Notes: a model not told the origin generated them from the sequence alone. DNA of 64,000 nucleotides from Marinirhabdus gelatinilytica (GCF_003353425.1 NZ_QRAO01000002.1:358496-422495); one strand, 5' to 3'; shown: positions 9,493 to 18,984, numbered from the stretch's first letter. Made by a program: numbers and translations.

Positions 9493-9524
9493 TTGTCTTT
9501 TTAAACCAAATAGTCACTACCTTG
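9493..9524 (+). promoter_or_regulatory. Possible promoter of the curlin-like gene
   Basis: TTG at 9493-9495, 22 bases, then TACCTTG at 9518-9524, an imperfect TAnnTTTG box, 30 bases before the ATG at 9555. Weaker than other promoters in this window. Confidence 0.35.
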
Positions 9525-9554
9525 TAACTAATTAACTCTTAAACCTTTTTCAAA

Positions 9555-10631
9555 ATGAAAACTTTTTTAGTTGGCGCAGCAGCGCTATTGTTTACCATTG
9601 TATCATTTGCACAAGTATTTATTACCCAGCCAGGGAGTTTCAACTTGGCTAACGGTACCCAGACAGGATTTGGCCAGCAGTCTTTTATAGACCAACCTGG
9701 CGACAACAACGTGGCATTTACGGATCAAACTGGATTTTTCAACCTTTCAGACATAGACCAGTTGGCAGATTTTAACAATGCTCTTGCATTCCAGACTGGT
9801 GTGGGATTGACTTCAACCTTGGTACAAGATGGGGACGATAATACCGCGAACATAACCCAAAATGGTTTCTTTTCTGCTTCGACTATAGAGCAAGTGGGAG
9901 ATTTGAACAATGCAGATGTGGTTCAGTTTGGGGATGATAATGAATCCCTGTTGACACAGATGGGCAATGATAACGAAGCAGATATTGAACAGGACGGAGA
10001 CCAGAACTTCTCCAATGTGATAACTATAGGGAACCGAAACGATGTTTCGGTAGATCAAGATGGAGATATAAACCAAGCAGATGTGGTGCAGTTAGGAAAC
10101 CGAAACAATGTAGACGCTAAACAGGATGGCTTCGGAAATTTTATAATGTCCGAACAATTTGGAAACCGTAACAGAAACAATGTAGACCAATCTGGAGATA
10201 CAAACTTTGCCGTTTCACTGCAGGATGGTAACCGAAACTTTATAGACGCTAACCAAACAGGCGATAACAACGAGTCTTTTTCCTATCAAGCAGGTAATAG
10301 GAACCGTAATAATGTGGTACAGTTAGGAAATAGCAATCTATCACAGGTATCTCAAGTAGGAAATAGAAATAGATCTTCTGGGACGCAGGCTGGAGACCAA
10401 AACCTCAATAATATAGACCAACAAGGGCTGCGTCACTTCAGTAGTGCGCTTCAATTAGGAGATTTGAACAAAAATGAAGTGTTGCAGCAGGGAAGCGACC
10501 ATACTGCTACGGTATTGCAAAATGGTGACATGAACTGCACCAAAATATTTCAGTTAAGCACCGGAGGGCCGCATTCAGTAACTGTGTTACAGCCTGGGAA
10601 TAATAATATTGCTTGTATTTTACAACAGTAA
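9555..10631 (+). CDS. Curlin-like repeat protein (putative functional amyloid)
   Basis: A 358-residue secreted protein. After a signal peptide (cleavage likely after residue 19, SFAQ) the whole mature protein is made of 11-residue units x-Q-x-G-x-x-N-x4: 28 in uninterrupted register from residue 24 to 331, one 13-residue unit and a final unit ending IACILQQ. Two units equal one 22-residue curlin repeat (CsgA has five), so this is about fifteen curlin repeats. Family knowledge predicts a beta-solenoid that polymerises into extracellular fibres. Two Cys lie in the last units (MNCTKIF, IACI), absent elsewhere. No csgE, csgF or csgG-like secretion gene is in the window. Neighbours are unrelated by function. 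It could also be a non-fibrous solenoid adhesin. Confidence 0.85.
   Translation: MKTFLVGAAALLFTIVSFAQVFITQPGSFNLANGTQTGFGQQSFIDQPGDNNVAFTDQTGFFNLSDIDQLADFNNALAFQTGVGLTSTLVQDGDDNTANITQNGFFSASTIEQVGDLNNADVVQFGDDNESLLTQMGNDNEADIEQDGDQNFSNVITIGNRNDVSVDQDGDINQADVVQLGNRNNVDAKQDGFGNFIMSEQFGNRNRNNVDQSGDTNFAVSLQDGNRNFIDANQTGDNNESFSYQAGNRNRNNVVQLGNSNLSQVSQVGNRNRSSGTQAGDQNLNNIDQQGLRHFSSALQLGDLNKNEVLQQGSDHTATVLQNGDMNCTKIFQLSTGGPHSVTVLQPGNNNIACILQQ
9624..10619 (+). repeat. 33-bp period coding repeat of the curlin-like gene
   Basis: The 11-residue unit gives a degenerate 33-base tandem repeat over about 1 kb, recognisable by recurring GGAAACCGAAAC-like and GGAGAT-like blocks. It is diverged at the DNA level, so selection on the protein register rather than recent duplication maintains it. 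Confidence 0.85.
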
Positions 10632-10652
10632 ACCCAGGCTTGTACATATAAT

Positions 10653-10684
10653 AAAAGCGATGGGATCATGCCCCGTCGCTTTTT
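10653..10684 (+). terminator. Intrinsic terminator of the curlin-like gene
   Basis: AAAAGCGA (10653-10660) pairs with TCGCTTTT (10676-10683), extended inside by GGG and CCC, followed by T. It is located 22 bases after the stop codon. Confidence 0.75.
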
Positions 10685-10710
10685 AAATTTACGGTAGTTA
10701 CACTGAAATT

Positions 10711-12321
10711 TCAATACCGAACCTCTTCTTTCTTCATCGCTTTTTTCACAGCTTTCTTTTCAGTTTTAATGTTGTAGCTACCGCCAAGGTAAGGACAATT
10801 GGCGATGTTTTTAATGCCCGTAAATGGCACGTCAACCTTGTGATAATAATAAATATCTGCTAAGGAGTTGATTAGGTCTTTGTCCCCTGTAGCCATATCA
10901 ACATCATCCATTGTGAACTGTGCAGGGTGTTCGTAACCAGCAGCATGGGTCATCTCCAAAAGCTCTTTCCTGAAATTCTTGAAATAGAAACTTGTCCGTA
11001 TAGATTTTGCATCTACATTGATTCCTCTTTGTTTCCACTTATCTTGTGTAGCAACACCGCTGGGGCAACGGTTGGTATGGCATATCTGTGCTTGTATACA
11101 GCCTATGGCCATCATAGCTTCGCGGGCTACATTTATACAATCAACTCCCATGGCAAAGGCCATCACGGCTTTGGCCGGGAAGCCTAATTTACCGCTACCC
11201 ACAAATACGGTACGTTCGCAAAGGTTATGCTTTTTGAATATTTGGTACACCGCAGAAAACCCATATATCCAAGGAAGTGCCACGTGGTCTGCAAAGCTTG
11301 GTGGTGCTGCCCCGGTACCCCCTTCGCCACCATCTATGGTGATAAAATCTGGACCTTTACCGGTAGCTTCCATCTTACTTGCTAGTTCTTCCCAATTTTC
11401 CAATTTCCCTACTGCGGCCTTTATCCCAACAGGGAGTCCGGTAGCTTCGGCAATATTTTCCACAAAATCTATAAGGCCGTCCACCCCATCAAAAGCAGAG
11501 TGGGTAGGAGGAGAGAGCACGTCTTTTCCTTCAACCACGTTTCGTATTTCAGCAATTTCGGCAGATATTTTTGAACCGGGCAATACCCCACCTTTGCCAG
11601 GTTTTGCTCCCTGAGATAGTTTTACTTCTATGGCACGTACCTGTGGATTATCGTTAACGAGTTGCACCATACGCTCCATAGAGAAATTTCCTTTGCTATC
11701 CCGAACACCAAAATATCCCGTTCCAAAATGAAATACTACATCACCTCCCTTTTTATGATAAGGCGAAAGGCCACCTTCACCAGTATTATGGTATGCGTGG
11801 GATAGTTTGCAACCAATGTTCAAGGATTCTACTGCTCTGGCAGACAGTGACCCAAAGCTCATTGCCGATACATTGATCACCGATGCTGGCCTAAATGGAC
11901 GCTTTCTTCTGCCTTCACCCATTACTTTTGCACAGGCGAGAAAATAAGGGTCTTTTTTGTTTACATGCTTGCCCGCTACCTTAAAGGGCATCATGGCATT
12001 CTTTACAAAAATATAGTTTGGTTCGTAAATGTCACGGTCTGTCCCAAAGCCTTCGTAATTATTTTCATTTTTTGCCGAAGCATAAATCCATCCCCTTTCA
12101 ATACGGTTAAAAGGTAGCTCCTCACGGTTATTGGCCACGATGTATTGCCTAAGCTCTGGGCCAATACTCTCCAACATATACCTGATATGTCCCACAATGG
12201 GGAAGTTGTGCAAGATGGTGTGTTTTTTCTGAAGCACATCATAAAGGGCAACAAGGAACAGTAATAGCAGAACCCAAGCCCACCAGGGGATGTCTCCTAA
12301 AAATTGTAATAGTTCTTCCAT
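10711..12321 (-). CDS. FMN-binding glutamate synthase family protein, membrane-anchored
   Basis: A 536-residue relative of the FMN and iron-sulfur part of the glutamate synthase large subunit. Residues about 12-30 form a membrane helix (WWAWVLLLLFLVALYDVL). The body has the family's FMN/oxoglutarate motifs (IDGGEGGTGAAPPSF) and Cys ligands of a 3Fe-4S cluster in GCIQAQICHTNRCPSG. There is no glutaminase domain and no small subunit gene nearby, so it is not a standard GOGAT. Related proteins are common in bacteria as stand-alone proteins of uncertain reaction. It is convergent with the curlin-like gene. Confidence 0.88.
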   Translation of the reverse strand: MEELLQFLGDIPWWAWVLLLLFLVALYDVLQKKHTILHNFPIVGHIRYMLESIGPELRQYIVANNREELPFNRIERGWIYASAKNENNYEGFGTDRDIYEPNYIFVKNAMMPFKVAGKHVNKKDPYFLACAKVMGEGRRKRPFRPASVINVSAMSFGSLSARAVESLNIGCKLSHAYHNTGEGGLSPYHKKGGDVVFHFGTGYFGVRDSKGNFSMERMVQLVNDNPQVRAIEVKLSQGAKPGKGGVLPGSKISAEIAEIRNVVEGKDVLSPPTHSAFDGVDGLIDFVENIAEATGLPVGIKAAVGKLENWEELASKMEATGKGPDFITIDGGEGGTGAAPPSFADHVALPWIYGFSAVYQIFKKHNLCERTVFVGSGKLGFPAKAVMAFAMGVDCINVAREAMMAIGCIQAQICHTNRCPSGVATQDKWKQRGINVDAKSIRTSFYFKNFRKELLEMTHAAGYEHPAQFTMDDVDMATGDKDLINSLADIYYYHKVDVPFTGIKNIANCPYLGGSYNIKTEKKAVKKAMKKEEVRY

Positions 12322-12403
12322 AAATAAAATTGCTGCTTTTTGCTTTTAGTAGTTATTGCGAATATAATTGATAGATACTCTTGTAATAACCCCGACCATG
12401 GCA

Positions 12404-13690
12404 TTATTGTGTATTTAAATAGTCTAGTGCTATCTGGGTCATTGTTTTAACGCCCAGCAGCATTCCAGCATCGTCAATTTTGAAATCAGGCGTGTGGTGC
12501 GGGTAGGCCTCAGTATTCCCGGGGGTCATTCCGCCCAAGAAAAAATAGAAACCAGGTACCTTTTCCTGAAAATAGCTGAAATCCTCACCACCAGTAGTAG
12601 CTTTCATCAATTGTACATTTTCTTCCCCAGCCGTTTTTTGAAGTGTTGGCAGCATCTGCGCCGTTAGCTCTGGATCGTTGTAGGTTACAACGGTATTGTT
12701 CTGCCAGTCTATGGTTGCTTCGCCGCCGTAGGCTTTGGCAATATCGCTTGCCATTTCGGTCATTCTGCGGATAATCAATTCGCGCATTTTTGGATCTAGC
12801 GTTCTTACAGTGCCTATCATTTCAGCAGACTCTGGGATAATATTGAAACGCACACCACTTGTAATCTTTCCAACGGTTATCACGGCAGCTTCTTCTACCA
12901 GTGGGCTCTCGCGACTTATGATAGTTTGGAACCCATCTATAATTTTTGCCGAGATCAAGATAGGGTCCACTCCGGTCCAGGGTGCAGAGCCGTGGGTTTG
13001 TTTCCCTTTTACCGTAACCACAAACCGTTCTACGGCCGCCATCGTCCCCCCCGGCTTGTACTTAATGGTTCCTACGGGAGTCCCAGAGTTAATGTGCAGT
13101 CCAAAGATGGCGTCAACATCGGGATTCTTTAACACGCCTTCCTTCACCATAAGCTTTGCGCCCCCTTCCTCGCCAGGTGGTGGGCCTTCTTCAGCAGGTT
13201 GGAATATAAATTTTACGGTACCGTTTATCTTATCCTTGTTTTTGGAGAGTACCTCGGCAACTCCCATTAGTATTGCAATGTGGGTATCATGGCCGCAAGC
13301 ATGCATCACGCCTGTTTCGGTGCCCAAAAAAATATCGGTCTTAGTGCTTTTAAAGGGAAGATCGTTTCGTTCGGTTACGGGCAGGCCGTCAATATCGGCT
13401 CGTAGTGCAACTACTTTTCCAGGGTTTTTACCTTTTAGGATCCCAACAACGCCTGTTTTTGCAACACCCGTTCGTACTTCCATACCTAGAGACCTTAGAT
13501 GAGCTTCAATTTTTTTTGCGGTATTGAATTCACGGTTGGAAAGCTCTGGGTTTTGGTGAAAATAATGGCGCCAGTCTATCACTTGGCTTTCAATACCTTC
13601 AATGTCTTTAAGGAGTTTGCTGTCCATTTGGGCTTTGGCCAGATAAAAAGAAAAAGGGAGTAGCAGTAGAAGAACGATTAGTTTTTTCAT
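12404..13690 (-). CDS. M20D-type amidohydrolase, exported
   Basis: A 428-residue zinc-dependent amidohydrolase of the IAA-amino acid/N-acyl amino acid hydrolase group. A signal peptide (residues 1-20, ending AKAQ) puts it in the periplasm. Metal-binding motifs are visible: HACGHDTH, the EEGPPPGEEGGAK region with the catalytic Glu, and the late HHTPDF. The lid/dimerisation domain includes HGSAPWTGVDP. Substrate is probably an acylated or conjugated amino acid. The small lipoprotein gene 13 bases upstream may be co-transcribed. Confidence 0.92.
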   Translation of the reverse strand: MKKLIVLLLLLPFSFYLAKAQMDSKLLKDIEGIESQVIDWRHYFHQNPELSNREFNTAKKIEAHLRSLGMEVRTGVAKTGVVGILKGKNPGKVVALRADIDGLPVTERNDLPFKSTKTDIFLGTETGVMHACGHDTHIAILMGVAEVLSKNKDKINGTVKFIFQPAEEGPPPGEEGGAKLMVKEGVLKNPDVDAIFGLHINSGTPVGTIKYKPGGTMAAVERFVVTVKGKQTHGSAPWTGVDPILISAKIIDGFQTIISRESPLVEEAAVITVGKITSGVRFNIIPESAEMIGTVRTLDPKMRELIIRRMTEMASDIAKAYGGEATIDWQNNTVVTYNDPELTAQMLPTLQKTAGEENVQLMKATTGGEDFSYFQEKVPGFYFFLGGMTPGNTEAYPHHTPDFKIDDAGMLLGVKTMTQIALDYLNTQ

Positions 13691-13703
13691 AGAGAAGGCG
13701 GGT

Positions 13704-14150
13704 TTATTTTTTTATATCTGAAATCTTCAAAAATAGTGAAGTATCATTGTTTGATTCGACCTCGTAAATCTCAAAAACTGTTTTTCCGTCATTCCAGACT
13801 GCATTTCCGTTTTCAACAGTTGGCTTTCCAAGGTGTTCATATTCAGAAATTTTTGATGCCTTATCAGCATTTTTATAAGCTTCAAAAATTATAGACCCAA
13901 TCACACCATCACTATCTGGAACTAGTTCTATGGACGTTGCTCCATCAAAAACATTTTCTTTCAAAAAATATCGAGTGTTTTCTACTTTGTAAAGATGATT
14001 ATGATCGCTAAGGTTTTCTCCTAAGTTAATGTGTCCAAGCCTCCCCAGGTTTACATGCCTGAATATTGCTTCACTGTTGTTATTCTGCACAGTACCACAA
14101 GAATGAAATATAGGTATTGTTATGATGAAAAAAACTAAATGCAGTTTCAT
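13704..14150 (-). CDS. Small putative lipoprotein, unknown function
   Basis: A 148-residue protein with an N-terminal hydrophobic leader and a weak lipobox (IFHSC, Cys18) followed by GTVQNNN. No family is recognised; the rest is a soluble mixed alpha/beta domain. It precedes the M20 hydrolase by 13 bases on the same strand, so they may be one transcript. The upstream interval to the uvrD-like gene (14151-14356) carries no other gene. Confidence 0.6.
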   Translation of the reverse strand: MKLHLVFFIITIPIFHSCGTVQNNNSEAIFRHVNLGRLGHINLGENLSDHNHLYKVENTRYFLKENVFDGATSIELVPDSDGVIGSIIFEAYKNADKASKISEYEHLGKPTVENGNAVWNDGKTVFEIYEVESNNDTSLFLKISDIKK

Positions 14151-14356
14151 ATATAGATGTTTAATCTGGATGTTTTATAGAGACCAGTGATATTTCACTT
14201 TAGATATGAGCTAAAGATATTCAAATTTCAGTAGAACAAAAACGAAAAAACTTGTTTATAATTTCTGAAATTTCAACAGGGGAAATCTCTACGAAATCGT
14301 TATTTTTCGGCTTCATTTTCGGCATTGGTTTCAATGTCCATTTCAGCTTTAAAACA

Positions 14357-16681
14357 GTGCAAGATTACCTAGAACAACTCAACGATGCCCAACGCGCACC
14401 TGTGCTCCAAAAAGACGGTGCCATGATCGTGATTGCAGGGGCCGGCTCCGGAAAAACCCGAGTGCTTACCTACCGTATTGCCTATTTAATGGACCAAGGG
14501 GTGGATGCCTTTAACATCTTGGCACTTACTTTTACCAACAAGGCAGCACGGGAGATGAAAAAGCGTATCGCACAAATTGTGGGCAATAGCGAGGCCAAGA
14601 ATCTTTGGATGGGTACCTTCCATAGTGTTTTTGCGAAGATCCTCCGTTTTGAGGCAGACAAACTGGGCTATCCCAACAACTTCACTATTTATGACACCCA
14701 GGATTCCCAGAGTGTGATTCGGGCCGTGATAAAGGAGATGAACCTGGACAAGGATGTGTATAAATACAAGCAGGTATATTCTAGAATTTCCAGCTATAAA
14801 AACAGCTTGATAACGGTTAAGGCATATTTTGGCAATCCAGAACTCCAGGAAGCCGATGCTATGGCCAAGATGCCACGCTTGGGCGATATCTACAAAAGTT
14901 ATTGTGATAAGTGCTTCAAGGCGGGCGCAATGGATTTTGACGATCTATTACTGAAAACAAACGAACTACTCACCCGTTTTCCCGAAGTGTTGGCAAAATA
15001 CCAAAATCGTTTCCGCTATATTTTGGTAGACGAGTACCAAGATACAAACCATAGTCAATACTTGATCGTTCGTGCGTTGAGCGACCGGTTTCAGAATATT
15101 TGTGTAGTGGGTGACGATGCACAGAGTATCTATGCCTTTCGTGGTGCCAACATCAATAACATCCTGAATTTCCAGAAAGATTACGATAATGTGAATGTAT
15201 ACCGCTTGGAACAGAACTACCGTAGCACAAAAAATATCGTGAGCGCTGCAAACAGTATTATTGAGAAGAACAAAACCCGACTGGAAAAAGTGGTTTGGAC
15301 CGCAAACGATGAGGGAGCCAAGATAAAGGTAAACCGAACGATGACCGATGGTGATGAAGGCCGATTTGTAGCCAGCAATATTTTTGAAACGGCCATGAAC
15401 AACCAGTCCGGCTATGGAGATTTTGCCGTACTGTACCGTACAAATGCACAATCTAGAGCGATTGAGGATGCCCTTAGAAAAAAAGACATTCCGTACCGTA
15501 TTTACGGCGGCCTCAGTTTTTACCAGAGGAAGGAAATCAAGGACGTGATAGCCTACCTGCGGTTGATTTTGAACCCCAAGGACGAAGAAGCCCTAAAGCG
15601 TGTTATCAATTATCCCGCAAGAGGTATTGGACAAACTACCATGGAACGGTTAACGGTGGCTGCCAACCACTATGGTCGCTCTATGTTTGAAGTCATAAAA
15701 GCGCTGGATAAAATAGGGGGAAATCTGAAAATTAACAGCGGTACCAAAAATAAGCTGCAGAATTTCACAACGATGATCGAGAGCTTCCAAGTGCTGAACC
15801 AAACCTATAATGCATTTGAAATTGCTGAACACGTCACCAAAAAAACAGGCCTTGTCACCGAATTAAAAAAAGATGGTACCCCCGAAGGCATAGCCCGTAT
15901 AGAAAATATTGAAGAATTACTGAACGGGATGCGCGATTTTGTGGAAGAACAAAAAGAACTCGCAGATACCTCTGGTTCCTTGGCCGAATTTTTGGAAGAT
16001 GTAGCCCTCGCTACAGATTTGGATAACGACAAGGGAGATGAAGACAGGGTCGCTCTAATGACCGTTCACCTTGCCAAAGGACTCGAGTTTCCATACGTGT
16101 ACATCGTTGGGATGGAGGAGGAATTGTTCCCAAGTGGGATGAGTATGAACACCCGTGCCGAGCTGGAAGAAGAACGGCGCTTGTTTTACGTAGCGCTTAC
16201 AAGGGCCGAAAAGCAAGCGTATTTAACCTATACCCAGAGCCGCTACCGTTGGGGAAAATTGATAGATGCCGAACCCAGTCGTTTTATTGAGGAAATTGAC
16301 GAGAGCTTTTTGGAATACCTTACACCCGTAACCGAACAACGCTACAAACCGTTGATAGATGCCGATATTTTTGAGGATGTGGACCGAAGCAAATTACGAT
16401 TGCGAAAACCAACCTCCGGCACCCCACCCAAAGGCCCCACCGAAGAGCAATTGCGTAAACTCCGTAGGTTAAAACCAGTCACCAGTAGTACCAACAAAAA
16501 CTTTAACGCCAAGGACGCCAATTTAAGTGAGGGTACTTGGGTAGAACACGTACGTTTTGGAAAAGGTAAAATAATGAAGATTGAAGGTGTAGGTGCAGAT
16601 ACAAAGGCAGAGATCAATTTCGAAAATGGGGGCCTTAAAAAACTGTTGCTGCGCTTCGCAAAGCTGAATGTACTGGAATAG
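14357..16681 (+). CDS. uvrD: UvrD/PcrA-type 3'-5' DNA helicase
   Basis: A superfamily 1A helicase of 774 residues for nucleotide excision/mismatch repair or replication-conflict resolution. Visible: Q-motif region (LEQLNDAQR), Walker A GAGSGKT with Lys33, DEYQD at about residues 225-229, GDDAQSIYAFRGA, QNYRST, and VALMTVHLAKGLEFPYV; the C-terminus carries the PcrA-like Tudor fold (GTWVEHVRFGKGKI). GTG at 14357 is chosen because it starts right before the conserved helix, giving normal length. The open frame continues upstream to a TTG at 14252, but that stretch is Phe/Ile-rich and unlike any UvrD leader. UvrD and PcrA cannot be told apart from sequence alone. Confidence 0.92.
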   Translation: MQDYLEQLNDAQRAPVLQKDGAMIVIAGAGSGKTRVLTYRIAYLMDQGVDAFNILALTFTNKAAREMKKRIAQIVGNSEAKNLWMGTFHSVFAKILRFEADKLGYPNNFTIYDTQDSQSVIRAVIKEMNLDKDVYKYKQVYSRISSYKNSLITVKAYFGNPELQEADAMAKMPRLGDIYKSYCDKCFKAGAMDFDDLLLKTNELLTRFPEVLAKYQNRFRYILVDEYQDTNHSQYLIVRALSDRFQNICVVGDDAQSIYAFRGANINNILNFQKDYDNVNVYRLEQNYRSTKNIVSAANSIIEKNKTRLEKVVWTANDEGAKIKVNRTMTDGDEGRFVASNIFETAMNNQSGYGDFAVLYRTNAQSRAIEDALRKKDIPYRIYGGLSFYQRKEIKDVIAYLRLILNPKDEEALKRVINYPARGIGQTTMERLTVAANHYGRSMFEVIKALDKIGGNLKINSGTKNKLQNFTTMIESFQVLNQTYNAFEIAEHVTKKTGLVTELKKDGTPEGIARIENIEELLNGMRDFVEEQKELADTSGSLAEFLEDVALATDLDNDKGDEDRVALMTVHLAKGLEFPYVYIVGMEEELFPSGMSMNTRAELEEERRLFYVALTRAEKQAYLTYTQSRYRWGKLIDAEPSRFIEEIDESFLEYLTPVTEQRYKPLIDADIFEDVDRSKLRLRKPTSGTPPKGPTEEQLRKLRRLKPVTSSTNKNFNAKDANLSEGTWVEHVRFGKGKIMKIEGVGADTKAEINFENGGLKKLLLRFAKLNVLE

Positions 16682-16697
16682 ATTATAGCTTTCTATT

Positions 16698-17255
16698 TTA
16701 CGCTTTCCATTTTATATTGCAACCCATACTTGGTTTTTGTTCTTTTCGTTGTGGGTTGTTGTTTAGGATATTGTCCATAGCCTCTCTAATGTCACGACCA
16801 TTTACGGGAATTCCGTTTCCAGGTCTGGAATTGTCCAGCTGCCCACGGTATACTAGCTTTAAGTCTGTATCGAACAAAAAGAAATCTGGGGTACAGGCTG
16901 CTTTGTATGCTCTGGCTATTTCTTGTGTTTCATCAAAAAGATAGGGGAAGGGGTAGTTCTCTTTTCGGGCCAATTCCCACATGTATTTTGGTGCATCCTG
17001 CGGATAGTTCTCAATATCGTTACTGCTTATGGCCACAAAGCCAAAACCAGTTACACGATAGTCGTTTGCCATACGTACCAATTCTTCATTAACGTGTTTT
17101 ACAAAGGGACAATGGTTGCAAATGAACATTACTAAAGTTCCTTTTTCGCCCTTTACATCCTGCAGGCTTACAGGTTTGTTGGTAACGGCATCTACCAAGA
17201 TAAAATCTGGAGCTTTGGTGCCAAGGGGTAACATATTTGAAGGAGTCAATGCCAT
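16698..17255 (-). CDS. Thioredoxin/AhpC-TSA-like protein
   Basis: A 185-residue cytoplasmic thioredoxin-fold protein. The active-site pair is CNHCPFVKHV (Cys46 and Cys49 region), a signature of a conserved thioredoxin family close to peroxiredoxins. There is no signal peptide. Likely a thiol oxidoreductase; partner unknown. It lies convergent to the helicase and 50 bases upstream of the end of the binding-protein gene's downstream side, with no clear operon. Confidence 0.85.
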   Translation of the reverse strand: MALTPSNMLPLGTKAPDFILVDAVTNKPVSLQDVKGEKGTLVMFICNHCPFVKHVNEELVRMANDYRVTGFGFVAISSNDIENYPQDAPKYMWELARKENYPFPYLFDETQEIARAYKAACTPDFFLFDTDLKLVYRGQLDNSRPGNGIPVNGRDIREAMDNILNNNPQRKEQKPSMGCNIKWKA

Positions 17256-17305
17256 AGAATTCTTTTTACAATTAGTAGTGAATATAAGCTATTTGTTACG
17301 TTCGT

Positions 17306-18925
17306 TCATTTTTCCTTTCTCACATGTTTCAGGAACAGAAAATTTTGGGGATTGATTCCCAGCCCGTTTACTTTCTTTGATACAAACCGAACGGCCACAT
17401 CGTAATAGAGTGGTACCACGGGAGCTTCGGCAATAACAATACTGTCCATTTTTACATATAGGCTTTTGCGTAGTTCAATATCCGAAATTTTTTGGGCGGC
17501 TACATACAAACTGTCAAAAACCTCATGTTTAAAATGTGTATAGTTTGGACCGTTCGGTGTAAAGTTTCCGCTGTAAAAAAGGCTCAAGTAATTTTCGGCA
17601 TCGGGATAATCGGCAATCCAGCTGGCCCTAAAAATATCGAGCTCCCCACTGCTTTTCATCTGTCGAAGTGTAGAGGGGGGCATTACGTCAATGGCTACGT
17701 CTATTCCCAGTTTTTCGAGTTCGCGCTGTATGTATTCGCAAACATCCAGATATTGACTATTGGTTCCTATTGTTATCTTCGGTTCAGTGTCATTGGTTTC
17801 AGTTTTGTATTTCGCAATAAGTTCCTTGGCTTTTTCAGGTTTATAGGAATATCCTTCGGCACCCAAAGACCCTGGTAATCCCTTAGGAATAAAACCATAA
17901 TTGGCTGGAATTCCCATCCCGTTGCGTAAATAGGTTACCATCTTTTCTCGGTCAAAACCATAATTTATTGCCTGGCGCAACCATTTGCTCTGTATCTCCG
18001 TTGTATTTGAGGGCATGAAAAACCCAAGGTACTCGGTGTTGAGGTAGGGGGTAGTTATCAATTTGGTGGTACGTTGGTATTTTGGTTGTAACTTCCCGGT
18101 AGTGGTAATAATCTCGTCTTTGTAGGAGTTGTCCAATCCACTTACAAAATCTAATTTTCCCTGTGCAAATTGTAAAAATTCACTTTGTTTATCGGGTAAA
18201 AAAGTTATTGCTACAGCCTCTAAATAAGGAAGTTGGTTTCCCTCCGTGTCGGTTTCAAAATAACGGGGATTTTTACGCAATACTAGCTTCACGTTTTCCT
18301 CCCACATCTTAAATTGAAATGGTCCCGTACCCACAGGATTTCGTCTAAATTCATTTCCGTAACGCTCTACCGCCTCTTTGGGAACTACAGAACAGTACCG
18401 CATAGAGAGCAATCCCAGAAACGCAGGAAAAGGTTGCTTTAACTGTATAACCAGCGTTGTGTCATTTACCGCTGTATAGTGAGCTACATTCTTAAGTACC
18501 CAGCTCCCAGGGGAAGCTACCTTAGGTGATCGTAACCTATTGAAGCTATACACAAAATCTTGTGCTGTAACAGTTCTGGTACTATCTTTCCCAAAAACGC
18601 TGTTGGTGTGAAAAAACACATCGTCCCTAAGGGTAAACGTATACGTTAATGTAGTATCGTTCACCTCCCAAGATTTTGCTATGTCTGGCTGTATTTGCAA
18701 GGAGTCGTTCAATTGCACCAAACCGTTGTAGAGTTGGTTCGTGGGCCAGATGGTTTGCGGGTTTCTTGCAAAAGCTGGATCCAAGGAAGCAATATTGCTA
18801 TGTTCATTATAACGGAAAACCAAATGGTCTGGGCGTACGGTTTCCCTATTGGAACAAGAAATGCAAAGCATTGCAGTGCAAAACACTGAAAACAAGAAAT
18901 ATAGTTTGACCTCAAGTACCTTCAT
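17306..18925 (-). CDS. Family 5 peptide/solute-binding lipoprotein (OppA/DppA-like)
   Basis: A 539-residue extracytoplasmic solute-binding protein for ABC peptide import. Starting at ATG 18925 gives a lipoprotein leader with lipobox LCISC; a longer frame to 19018 would run through the divergent mtaB promoter and is rejected. Family features include NEHSNIASLDPAFARNP at the mature N-terminus, the SBP_bac_5 core and a YPDAENYLSLFYSG stretch near the C-terminus. No permease or ATPase gene adjoins it, so the cognate transporter is elsewhere. Confidence 0.9.
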   Translation of the reverse strand: MKVLEVKLYFLFSVFCTAMLCISCSNRETVRPDHLVFRYNEHSNIASLDPAFARNPQTIWPTNQLYNGLVQLNDSLQIQPDIAKSWEVNDTTLTYTFTLRDDVFFHTNSVFGKDSTRTVTAQDFVYSFNRLRSPKVASPGSWVLKNVAHYTAVNDTTLVIQLKQPFPAFLGLLSMRYCSVVPKEAVERYGNEFRRNPVGTGPFQFKMWEENVKLVLRKNPRYFETDTEGNQLPYLEAVAITFLPDKQSEFLQFAQGKLDFVSGLDNSYKDEIITTTGKLQPKYQRTTKLITTPYLNTEYLGFFMPSNTTEIQSKWLRQAINYGFDREKMVTYLRNGMGIPANYGFIPKGLPGSLGAEGYSYKPEKAKELIAKYKTETNDTEPKITIGTNSQYLDVCEYIQRELEKLGIDVAIDVMPPSTLRQMKSSGELDIFRASWIADYPDAENYLSLFYSGNFTPNGPNYTHFKHEVFDSLYVAAQKISDIELRKSLYVKMDSIVIAEAPVVPLYYDVAVRFVSKKVNGLGINPQNFLFLKHVRKEK

Positions 18926-18931
18926 AAATTT

Positions 18932-18960
18932 TTGGCAACCAATTTTAGTTTGTATTTTTG
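18932..18960 (+). promoter_or_regulatory. Promoter of mtaB
   Basis: TTG at 18932-18934, 18 bases, then a perfect TATTTTTG (18953-18960), 24 bases before the ATG at 18985. Confidence 0.75.
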
Positions 18961-18984
18961 CCGCCCCGGTGCTAAAGTACAACA

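Noticed and set aside
11018-11614. 198-codon plus-strand open frame
   Set aside because: Antisense to the FMN glutamate-synthase-like gene; no recognisable motif and no start context.
12735-13502. 255-codon plus-strand open frame
   Set aside because: Lies entirely antisense to the M20 amidohydrolase, whose zinc motifs are intact; the plus translation has Ser/Pro-rich shadow composition and no domain.
14252-14356. N-terminal extension of the UvrD-like helicase
   Set aside because: Begins with TTG and encodes a Phe/Ile-rich stretch not found in UvrD or PcrA; the GTG at 14357 fits the family start.
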